Positions 1 through 5,434 of a stretch of 6,313 nt of DNA are shown piece by piece. Source of the stretch: CAZLBV01 sp964557845 (lineage in GTDB: Bacteria > Acidobacteriota > Aminicenantia > Aminicenantales > Aminicenantaceae); contig CAZLBV010000282.1 of assembly GCA_964557845.1 (NCBI GenBank), positions 1-6,313 of the forward strand. Direction: 5' to 3'. The position numbers were made by a program, and so were the translations under genes. Every line of letters starts with the position of its first letter. Positions within the stretch are counted from its first letter, which is position 1. Under the pieces are notes generated by a model. The model was not told the origin of the DNA. It worked only from the letters and a program-made list of their open reading frames with translations, and searched no databases.

Positions 1-856
1 GAATTTGCAGGGGCCTATCGATTCACTTTTAGCTTATCAGAACTATTTTATGCGTGCGGGATCTGAGGGGATTCATTCCCATCCGTGGACTTACTACCTT
101 CACATGCTGGCTTTTTTCCGCTCCCAACCCGGTCCGTACTGGAGTGAGTTTTTTATAATAGCTCTGGCTTTGATCGGTGGAGCTGCCGGCTTTCTGGCAA
201 ATCAAAATAAGTCTAAATCCATACTTTTAAACCGCTTTATTTTATTCTTCACTCTGATTTCTTTGGCGGTTTATTCTGCCATTTCTTATAAAACCCCATG
301 GAACCTTCTGCCTTTTCATTTTGGTTTCATTTTGTTGTCAGGTATGGGGGCTGCTTTTCTTATTGGCTTAGGTAAGAGATTGTGGATTAAAGCCGCAGTC
401 GTTCTCTTACTGCTGCTGGGGATGATCCATCTGGGAATTCAGTGTTATAGGACCAATTTTGTCTACTATGCTGATCCGCGTAATCCCTATGTTTATTCTC
501 AAACCACCAATGATTTCTTAAACCTGGTGGAGAGAGTTCAAGATCTTTCCTCTATTCATCCCGAGGAAAGAGGCATGTTTATCAAAGTAGTGGCCTCTCC
601 TACTGAATACTGGCCGTTACCCTGGTATTTACGTGGTTTTAACCGGGTAGGTTATTGGGAGGATGTAAAAAGCGCCTTTAAGTATCCTGAAGCCCCGATC
701 CTGATCTCAGCTATGGACTACGCAGAGGAGATCGAATTCAGGCTGGGAGACCGGTTTGTCAAAGAATATTTCGGGCTGCGACCGGGTGTTCTTTTATCCC
801 TGTATATTGATAAAGATCTCTGGGATAAGTTCATTCAAACCAGGATAAGCAAGTGA
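1..856 (+). CDS. Agl23-like multi-pass membrane protein, C-terminal part (5' truncated)
   Basis: This is the C-terminal 284 or so residues of a polytopic membrane protein. The frame is open to the left edge (codons AAT, TTG, CAG from position 2), so the TTG at position 5 is not a real start. Residues are numbered from that TTG. Hydrophobic segments lie at about 48-65, 72-93, 104-123 and 127-147, followed by a soluble C-terminal domain. Motifs HSHPWTYYL (24-32), SYKTPWNL (94-101) and YWPLPWYLRG in the tail are what I associate with the TIGR03663 'flippase activity-associated protein Agl23' family, distantly related to GT39/PMT-type glycosyltransferases. The N-terminal half, where GT39-like catalytic acidic residues would lie, is outside the window. 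The stop overlaps the next gene's GTG start by 4 bp, indicating translational coupling. The family call is from recognised motifs. The role in lipid-linked sugar transfer or protein and surface glycosylation is inferred. Confidence 0.82.
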   Translation, partial: NLQGPIDSLLAYQNYFMRAGSEGIHSHPWTYYLHMLAFFRSQPGPYWSEFFIIALALIGGAAGFLANQNKSKSILLNRFILFFTLISLAVYSAISYKTPWNLLPFHFGFILLSGMGAAFLIGLGKRLWIKAAVVLLLLLGMIHLGIQCYRTNFVYYADPRNPYVYSQTTNDFLNLVERVQDLSSIHPEERGMFIKVVASPTEYWPLPWYLRGFNRVGYWEDVKSAFKYPEAPILISAMDYAEEIEFRLGDRFVKEYFGLRPGVLLSLYIDKDLWDKFIQTRISK

Positions 857-1587
857 TCGAGCTGTCGATAATCATTCCTGCCTTGAATGAAGCCGCAAAG
901 ATAAGGAATGATATTGAAACCGCTGCTTTCTTCCTGGATGGTAGTGTGAAAAAGGGAGAGATCATTATCGTGGATGATGGGAGTACGGATGATACAGCGG
1001 ATACTGCCCGGCAAATGATCATTCCTGGATCGGTCGATCTGATTGTGATCAAACAGGATAAGAATTACGGAAAAGGACAGGCCGTTAAGACCGGGATGTT
1101 ACGGTCTCATGGTGAAGTGGTTATGTTTGCCGATAGCGGCACCTGCGTCCCATATTCGGATGCGCTCCCGATAATTGATAAGATCCGTAAGGGGGAAGTG
1201 GATGTCGCTCTTGGATCCCGGCGCCAGAAAGCTTCGGTTATTCAAAGAGATCAGCCTTTTTTCCGGCGGATCTTATCGCGTCTCTTTCATGTGGCAGCGG
1301 TTCTTATTGCCGGGCTGCCGAGAAAAATAAAAGATTCTCAGTGCGGATTTAAGATCTTTGACGGTGAAAAAGCGCGCCTTTTGTTTTCCGAATGCCGGAT
1401 AAAAGGTTTTCTTTTTGATGTGGAGATATTGATTCGCGCCCACAAAAAAGGATACAGGATCCAGGAATTTCCGATCCACTGGACCTGCGATCTGGATTCC
1501 CGGCTGAGGCCTGGATCGGATGCCATGGGTGTTTTCAGAGAACTTGTATCACTACGAAAGATCAATAAAACAGGAGATAGAAGATAG
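853..1587 (+). CDS. Family 2 glycosyltransferase, dolichyl-phosphate-sugar synthase-like
   Basis: This is a complete 244-residue GT-A fold glycosyltransferase, resembling DPG/DPM synthases that move a sugar from a nucleotide donor to a polyprenyl phosphate. The start is GTG at 853, inside the upstream gene's stop (GTGA overlap), giving MIELSIIIPALNE. Visible motifs are SIIIPALNE (5-13), IIIVDDGSTDDT (37-48, nucleotide-binding Asp pair), NYGKGQAVKTGM (71-82), DSQCGFK (161-167), GFLFDVEIL (185-193) and SRLRPGSDA (216-224). These follow the order usual for this subfamily. The metal-binding DxD position, normally D-A-D, reads D94-S95-G96 within a cysteine-containing stretch FADSGTCVPYSD. No transmembrane segment is evident, so it is probably a peripheral cytoplasmic-face enzyme. 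Coupling to the Agl23-like gene suggests it makes the lipid-linked sugar that protein uses. That role is inferred and the donor sugar is unknown. The last codons (GDRR) lie within a simple repeat. Confidence 0.9.
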   Translation: MIELSIIIPALNEAAKIRNDIETAAFFLDGSVKKGEIIIVDDGSTDDTADTARQMIIPGSVDLIVIKQDKNYGKGQAVKTGMLRSHGEVVMFADSGTCVPYSDALPIIDKIRKGEVDVALGSRRQKASVIQRDQPFFRRILSRLFHVAAVLIAGLPRKIKDSQCGFKIFDGEKARLLFSECRIKGFLFDVEILIRAHKKGYRIQEFPIHWTCDLDSRLRPGSDAMGVFRELVSLRKINKTGDRR

Positions 1588-1722
1588 AAGACAGAATATA
1601 GAATATAGGAGAGTATGAGTATGACCAAATCATAGGTCAGAAGTCAGAAGAAAATCCAAAGCACGAAATTCGAAATCTGAAATAAGTTAAAATTCTCAAA
1701 TGACCGAAATTAAAAACAAAAC
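1573..1722. repeat. Low-complexity intergenic repeat cassette
   Basis: Three kinds of short degenerate repeat follow one another. At 1575-1610 is an AGATAGAAGATAGAAG / CAGAATATAGAATATAGG tract. At 1636-1650 GTCAGAA is repeated (GTCAGAAGTCAGAAG). At 1664-1683 CGAAAT, CGAAAT and TGAAAT come at 7-bp steps, with another CGAAAT at 1705-1710 inside an A-rich stretch. Purines dominate the plus strand throughout. Similar strings are familiar to me from intergenic spacers of several deep-branching bacterial genomes, but I cannot search for copies here. The first tract overlaps the final five codons of the glycosyltransferase. Confidence 0.6.
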
Positions 1723-1877
1723 GATTAGGAATTTCTTATTCTCGCATTTACTCATCCACTTTTACCTTAAGGTATGAACACTCTAGCTCTAGTGCAGATT
1801 CGCTGTAAAATTATGAACTTTTATTCTGACGGAATTATCCCATCCAGAATCCTTTCCGGTGTTAAATCCCCAGGACC
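1723..1877. other. Convergent intergenic spacer, no clear feature
   Basis: This AT-rich spacer lies between the stop of the glycosyltransferase and the stop of the minus-strand DUF1080 gene. I see no RNA gene, no convincing small ORF and no strong intrinsic terminator for either gene. The best hairpin is ATTCTG (1823-1828) with CAGAAT (1845-1850) around a 16-nt loop, with no T-run on either side. Either transcription ends by a factor-dependent mechanism or the terminators are too weak to recognise by eye. Confidence 0.5.
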
Positions 1878-2678
1878 TTATTTCTCTAGATCACGGATCC
1901 AGATATTCCGGAAGCGTACCGGATGGCTGTGGTCTTGCAGTGAGATTGGAAGCCGGTCAGCATGAGCTTTATAGGGGGGCCTCTTTTTCCATTCTGTTGG
2001 ACCGGTTAAACGAGCGTTATCATGGACTAGAATGTTATTATGGAAAACAGTCATTTTGGCCGGGCTCTTTAAGTTTCCATCTTTGTCAAACCTGGGCCGG
2101 TGGAAAATGATATCGTAGGTCTGCCATTCCCCTGGAGGCCGGCAGGCATTGACCAAAGGCGGATGCTGACCATAGATCGCGGCCGCCATCCCGTCAGCAT
2201 AGGTCCGGCTCTCATAGGAATCAAGGACCTGGATCTCGTAGAGTTCCATAAGGAAGACGCCGGAGTTTCCCCGGTCCTGCCCTTCCCCCACAGCCGGTAA
2301 GGGCGAAGCCCATTCAATATGCAGCTGGCAGTCCCCGAATTTCTTCTCTGTTTTTATGGAGCCGGTTTTTTTTACCACTTCCATATATCCATCTTTTATT
2401 TTCCATCCGGCCGGCTGACCCTTACTGTCGGTCCAACCGGAGAGATCTTTTCCATTAAACAGCATGATGGCATCAGAAGGAGGAGTTACGGGAGGTCCGG
2501 CCGGACCCGGGTCAACCACTGGCGGCAGCGGCCGTTCCATGTCATGGATCTTCCAAATCGCTGAGATTTTTTGGTCTTCTGTTTTCATTTGTGAATTATT
2601 TTCATCCTGAAGATTTGAAGCCAGGATGGTGGATAAAAGGAATCCAAATACAAATAGACCGAGTAAAAAATTTCTCAT
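1878..2678 (-). CDS. Secreted DUF1080 protein (3-keto-disaccharide hydrolase family)
   Basis: This 266-residue protein has an N-terminal signal peptide (hydrophobic residues about 4-19, likely cleavage after ILA at 20). A Pro-rich stretch follows (RPLPPVVDPGPAGPPVTPP, 49-67), then a concanavalin-A-like DUF1080/PF06439 domain (about 70-264). Hallmarks are DAIMLFNGKDLSGW (69-82), GDCQLHIEW (115-123), RGNSGVFLMELYEIQVLDSY (136-155), YGQHPPLVNACRPPGEWQTY (169-188) and ADRLPISLQDHSHPVRFRNIW (240-260, starting A-D-R). Members studied biochemically hydrolyse 3-keto-glycosides, i.e. glycosides already oxidised at C3. Many remain untested. The ATG start is preceded on the minus strand by AAGAGGTAA with about 7 nt spacing. 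It lies 15 bp downstream of the oxidoreductase gene and is surely co-transcribed, which fits a two-step oxidise-and-cleave scheme in the periplasm or at the cell surface. The glycoside substrate cannot be told from sequence. Confidence 0.92.
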   Translation of the reverse strand: MRNFLLGLFVFGFLLSTILASNLQDENNSQMKTEDQKISAIWKIHDMERPLPPVVDPGPAGPPVTPPSDAIMLFNGKDLSGWTDSKGQPAGWKIKDGYMEVVKKTGSIKTEKKFGDCQLHIEWASPLPAVGEGQDRGNSGVFLMELYEIQVLDSYESRTYADGMAAAIYGQHPPLVNACRPPGEWQTYDIIFHRPRFDKDGNLKSPAKMTVFHNNILVHDNARLTGPTEWKKRPPYKAHADRLPISLQDHSHPVRFRNIWIRDLEK

Positions 2679-2693
2679 GATCTTTACCTCTTA

Positions 2694-4085
2694 TTATAAT
2701 GACCATCCGTTTCTATACTCTTTGTGTACATATTGATTGGCTTCAGGCAAGTTGGGGAATTCCATTTTAACCGGATCCCATTCCAGTATGGTCTTGTGTT
2801 CCTTCAGGAGTACCGCGATACATCCCAAAAGCATGACCTCCGTGAGTGCGCCGGCATAGGAAAAATCCGTGGTTGATTTTTTCCCGGCTTTAATGGCTTC
2901 TATCCACTCCGCCTGAATTCCCGGTGACCGGGGGATGCTTGGTTCGGGTCGCTGGTATTCCTTCATCTTTGCTTCCGGAATGATCCTGGGATTATCCCCA
3001 TAGGTGCTGCACATGAGTTTTCCTTTGTCTCCGACAAAAAGAACGCCTCCTCCTGAATCTCCCATCATCCGTCCCGGTTCCAGATCAGACGGCCTGGGGG
3101 GCATAAGGCCTCCGTCGTACCAGGTAAGCCTGACGGGAGGCAGGTTTTCCCGGGCGGGAAACTCGTAGGTGATCGTCTCGGCAATCGGGTAGGAAGCTTC
3201 AGTGAAAACAGTCGAGCTGGCCTGAACGGTTTTGGGATGTCCGAGTTTTAAGGCCCAGAAAGGCTGGTCCATGATATGAGCGCCCATGTCTCCGATCGCG
3301 CCGGTTCCGAAATCCCACCATCCTCTCCAGACAAAGGGAGCATAGGCAGGATGATAGGGCCTGAATCGAGCCGGCCCCAACCATAGATTCCAATCCAAAG
3401 TAGAGGGGACAGAGGGGATCTCTTTGGGTGCCTCGATTCCCTGCGGCCAGATAGGCCGGTTGGTCCAGCAGTGTACTTCCGTGACATCTCCAAGAGCTCC
3501 ATCCCAGATCCATTCATTGATCAGCCGAGCGCCTTCTCCGGCATGACCCTGGTTGCCCATTTGAGATACGATATTCATTTTTTGGGCTGTTTCCGCCAGC
3601 ATCCTGGCTTCTTTGACGGTGTGGGTCAAAGGCTTTTGAACATACACATGTTTGCCCATCTTCATGGCGGTCATGGCGATAACTGCATGAGTATGATCCG
3701 GGGTGGTGACGGTGATCGCATCGATGTCTTTTTCTTTATCGAGCATAACCCGGAAATCACGGTATTTTCTGGCTTTCATATACATGTCCAGTTTATCAGG
3801 CTCGTTCCGGTCTGATTTTAAAAAATTGGCGATCATGGTGTCATCGACATCGCATAAAGCGATGACGTTTTCAGAACTGACTTTGCGGACATCGGTAGAG
3901 CCCATCCCTCCGACTCCGACACATCCGATATTCAGCGTATCACTGGGAGCTGTGTATCCTTTTCCTCCCAGAATATGCCTGGGAACGACCATTAATCCTG
4001 CTGCCGCGGCCGCACTGTGGCCGAGAAATTTACGCCGGGTGATGGCAGGGCTCTTTTTTCCCATATAATTTGTTTGTTTTGTCAT
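2694..4085 (-). CDS. Tat-exported Gfo/Idh/MocA family oxidoreductase
   Basis: This 463-residue NAD(P)-dependent sugar oxidoreductase has a twin-arginine signal: TRRKFLG at 16-22, then an Ala-rich hydrophobic stretch to about residue 35. The Rossmann domain begins at NIGCVGVGGMG (52-62, GxGxxG), with D79 of ALCDVD placed to contact the adenosine ribose. TTPDHTH (127-133) and VQKPLTH (149-155) follow. The family's usual EKP triad reads Q150-K151-P152, a variant I recognise from exported members. The C-terminal domain carries DWNLWLGP (231-238) and GWWDFGTGAIGDMGAHIMD (255-273), whose D266 and H270 fit the GDxxxH active-site region. The length is normal for the exported subgroup. Tat export fits an enzyme folded around its nucleotide before secretion, as in glucose-fructose oxidoreductase. 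ATG 4085 has AGAGGGA upstream at about 6 nt; M8 is a less likely start. Pairing with DUF1080 suggests C3 oxidation of a glycoside (inferred). Confidence 0.94.
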   Translation of the reverse strand: MTKQTNYMGKKSPAITRRKFLGHSAAAAAGLMVVPRHILGGKGYTAPSDTLNIGCVGVGGMGSTDVRKVSSENVIALCDVDDTMIANFLKSDRNEPDKLDMYMKARKYRDFRVMLDKEKDIDAITVTTPDHTHAVIAMTAMKMGKHVYVQKPLTHTVKEARMLAETAQKMNIVSQMGNQGHAGEGARLINEWIWDGALGDVTEVHCWTNRPIWPQGIEAPKEIPSVPSTLDWNLWLGPARFRPYHPAYAPFVWRGWWDFGTGAIGDMGAHIMDQPFWALKLGHPKTVQASSTVFTEASYPIAETITYEFPARENLPPVRLTWYDGGLMPPRPSDLEPGRMMGDSGGGVLFVGDKGKLMCSTYGDNPRIIPEAKMKEYQRPEPSIPRSPGIQAEWIEAIKAGKKSTTDFSYAGALTEVMLLGCIAVLLKEHKTILEWDPVKMEFPNLPEANQYVHKEYRNGWSL

Positions 4086-4132
4086 ATTAATCCCTCTTTT
4101 TTGAAATGATAATCGTGATGCATTTTCTCATA

Positions 4133-4161
4133 CTTTTAGCACTGATTAGGGCGTGAGTCAA
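4133..4161 (-). promoter_or_regulatory. Candidate sigma-70-type promoter for the oxidoreductase-DUF1080 operon
   Basis: Reading the minus strand, TTGACT (4161-4156) is followed after exactly 17 bp by TAAAAG (4138-4133). The -35 matches consensus at 5 of 6 positions and the -10 at 4 of 6. Transcription would start near 4125-4127, giving a leader of about 40 nt that includes the AGAGGGA ribosome binding site. The -35 lies inside the left arm of the inverted repeat at 4153-4169. Confidence 0.5.
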
Positions 4162-4251
4162 CTTTAAATAAGTTCTGGTGCTTTTGACCTTATTTTTTCT
4201 TCTTTTTCTACACGTGGTTTTAAAGAGGGGCCTGATTTAAGTTGATGTCAC
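4153..4251. repeat. Element bounded by imperfect 17-bp inverted repeats, possible IS-end remnant
   Basis: The left arm GTGAGTCAACTTTAAAT (4153-4169) pairs with the right arm ATTTAAGTTGATGTCAC (4235-4251). GTGA, TCAACTT and AAAT all match their complements, with one extra T on the left and a G opposite TG near the outer end. Fifteen base pairs are formed around 65 nt. Read inward from each end, weaker similarity continues (AAATAAG versus AAATCAG, then CTTT). The outermost TG...CA dinucleotides (4154-4250) and an outward-facing TTGACT resemble ends of IS21-family elements. No transposase remains and no target-site duplication is visible. The alternative is a looped operator. Confidence 0.4.
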
Positions 4252-4273
4252 CATGATTCCCGCCCTTAAAAAT

Positions 4274-4309
4274 CATACAAATTTGTTGCCATGCCGACAT
4301 TATTGTATG
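4274..4309. promoter_or_regulatory. Spaced inverted repeat, candidate activator site for the sigma-54 promoter
   Basis: CATACAA (4274-4280) and its exact complement TTGTATG (4303-4309) are separated by 22 bp. The centre lies about 97 bp before the expected start of transcription at about 4389, within the range where activators of sigma-54 RNA polymerase usually bind. A further GTATG half-site lies at 4322-4326. The activator is not encoded in the window, and the role is inferred from position and symmetry alone. Confidence 0.3.
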
Positions 4310-4362
4310 GAACCCATATGAGTATGTACGAATAATTATATTGTTATCAATAGTTTAGGACG

Positions 4363-4378
4363 TGGCACAATTATTGCT
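4363..4378 (+). promoter_or_regulatory. Sigma-54 (RpoN) -24/-12 promoter
   Basis: TGGCAC (4363-4368), 5 bp, then TTGCT (4374-4378) match the TGGCAC-N5-TTGCW consensus exactly, with GG and GC elements at the required spacing. The transcript would start near 4389, leaving a leader of about 27 nt that carries the GGAGG ribosome binding site of the DUF2202 gene. Such promoters need an AAA+ enhancer-binding activator, so expression of the downstream gene is expected to be strictly conditional. Confidence 0.8.
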
Positions 4379-4403
4379 TTAGGTAGAGTCTAATGAAATT
4401 AAT

Positions 4404-4408
4404 GGAGG
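4404..4408 (+). promoter_or_regulatory. Ribosome binding site of the DUF2202 gene
   Basis: GGAGG lies 7 nt before ATG 4416, which is optimal and fixes the start. The earlier ATGs at 4393 and 4402 lie upstream of it and have no comparable site. Confidence 0.85.
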
Positions 4409-4415
4409 TCATACG

Positions 4416-5198
4416 ATGACAAAAAAGATCTTAGCTTTAATAGTTATTACAGGTTTTATCTTGATGCCTATTCTGGGACAGGTGGTAGGGACCTATGGAA
4501 CAGCAGGCCAGGATATGGGAAATGGGAATGGACAAGGCAACGGCCAGGGAAATAAATATAAGAAAGGAAAGGGAAATGGACCCGGCCAGGGATTCAATGG
4601 AGGCATGGAAGCTTATCTTCTCAGCCTGCCGAAAGAAAAGCTGAGTGTACAGGAACGTAAGGGACTCCTGCATATGCGCGAGGAAGAGAAACTGGCAAGA
4701 GATGTTTATCTTACTTTTTCTCAGATGTGGGGCCAGAGGATATTTGCTAATATCGCCCAGAGTGAACAGCGTCATATGGATGCGGTTAAGGTCCTTTTAG
4801 ATAAATATGAGCTGAAGGATCCCATAAAAGACGACACAATCGGTGTTTTTTCCGATCCTACCCTTCAGGGTCTTTACACTGATCTAGTCAACCAGGGATC
4901 AGTCTCATTGATCGAAGCTCTTCGGGTGGGGGCTACGATCGAAGACTTGGATATTTATGATCTTCAGGGATTTCTAACTCAGGCAGACAATAAAGATGTC
5001 AAAACTCTTTATCAGAATCTGCTGAAAGGATCACGCAATCATATGCGGGGATTTGTGCCTTTGTTGGAATCATTGGGTGAAAAATATGTGGCCCAGTATT
5101 TAACTCAGGAAGAAGTCGATGAGATCGCTCATTCGGAAATGGAAAGAGGTTTGTATGATGAAAATGGCGAACCTCTTTTTGGAAAATACGGCTGGTAA
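4416..5198 (+). CDS. Exported DUF2202 protein with ferritin-like fold
   Basis: This 260-residue protein starts with a signal sequence or membrane anchor (MTKK, then hydrophobic residues 5-20). No classical AxA cleavage site is obvious, so anchoring is possible. A low-complexity Gly/Asn/Gln/Lys linker (35-63, e.g. GNGNGQGNGQGN) leads to a DUF2202 (PF09968) domain at about 65-229. Conserved stretches are LLHMREEEKLARDVY (84-98), FANIAQSEQRHMDAV (110-124), ALRVGATIEDLDIYDL (168-183) and LLKGSRNHMRGF (202-213). E90/E91, E117, H120, E176 and H209 are the plausible carboxylate and histidine ligands of a di-metal site by analogy with ferritin-like proteins. The assignment is mine, not proven. The biochemical role of the family is unknown. 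Residues 221-260 form an acidic tail beyond the domain. The gene stands alone, between a sigma-54 promoter and an intrinsic terminator. Confidence 0.9.
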   Translation: MTKKILALIVITGFILMPILGQVVGTYGTAGQDMGNGNGQGNGQGNKYKKGKGNGPGQGFNGGMEAYLLSLPKEKLSVQERKGLLHMREEEKLARDVYLTFSQMWGQRIFANIAQSEQRHMDAVKVLLDKYELKDPIKDDTIGVFSDPTLQGLYTDLVNQGSVSLIEALRVGATIEDLDIYDLQGFLTQADNKDVKTLYQNLLKGSRNHMRGFVPLLESLGEKYVAQYLTQEEVDEIAHSEMERGLYDENGEPLFGKYGW

Positions 5199-5230
5199 AA
5201 TTTAGCAGTACATAATAATCTTAGAAAAAG

Positions 5231-5265
5231 ATGGGCTTGGCCTTAAGGCCGGCCCATTTTTTTTT
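5231..5265 (+). terminator. Rho-independent terminator after the DUF2202 gene
   Basis: ATGGGC (5231-5236) pairs with GCCCAT (5252-5257), and GGCC (5239-5242) pairs with GGCC (5247-5250) around a TTAA loop. A small TT/G internal bulge interrupts the stem. A run of nine T follows (5257-5265). The A-run at 5225-5229 could extend the stem and give some function in reverse. It lies 32 bp after the stop. Confidence 0.92.
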
Positions 5266-5342
5266 GGAAGGAATTAATTTTTTTTTACATCGATTAATAA
5301 TAATAACTTCATTTCTCTGTTTTCGTAATAAGCATCATGGTA

Positions 5343-5348
5343 TATAAT
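5343..5348 (+). promoter_or_regulatory. Candidate -10 box for the protease gene
   Basis: A perfect TATAAT lies about 87 bp before the protease start, downstream of the preceding terminator. The -35 region (TTTTCG at 5320-5325, 17-bp spacing) matches consensus at only 3 of 6 positions. In AT-rich DNA a lone TATAAT is weak evidence. Confidence 0.35.
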
Positions 5349-5434
5349 TATTAGTCCTGTGTCTTACTGAATGCTGCTGGGAATACTGTTTAACATTTTT
5401 TGTTGATATTTTAGGGTAATAAGGAAGGAATCAC

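Larger units (their letters stand above)
4086..4415. other. Divergent intergenic regulatory region
   Basis: This 330-bp AT-rich gap separates the leftward oxidoreductase operon from the rightward DUF2202 gene. From left to right it holds a sigma-70-like promoter facing left, the inverted-repeat-bounded element, a CATACAA/TTGTATG inverted repeat, a sigma-54 promoter facing right and a strong ribosome binding site. I see no small ORF with a ribosome binding site and no RNA gene. Confidence 0.6.

Noticed and set aside
1573..1722. CRISPR array
   Set aside because: Units are 6-9 bp, degenerate and without unique spacers of regular length.
1823..1850. Possible terminator hairpin for the convergent genes
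   Set aside because: The stem is only 6 bp around a 16-nt loop and is not followed by a T-run on either strand.
1774..1965. Short plus-strand frame in the convergent spacer
   Set aside because: It has no ribosome binding site and runs into the antisense of the DUF1080 gene; no motif is seen.
1859..2110. Plus-strand open frames opposite the DUF1080 gene
   Set aside because: They are antisense to a protein with clear domain motifs, have no ribosome binding site and show no recognisable family features.
3471..4068. Two plus-strand open frames (about 114 and 121 codons) opposite the oxidoreductase gene
   Set aside because: They lie antisense to the Rossmann domain and Tat signal coding sequence. 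Their composition is what complementing that gene would give, and they lack start signals.
4437..4775. Minus-strand open frame of 112 codons inside the DUF2202 gene
   Set aside because: It is a shadow of the real plus-strand gene, which has a ribosome binding site, a promoter and a terminator.
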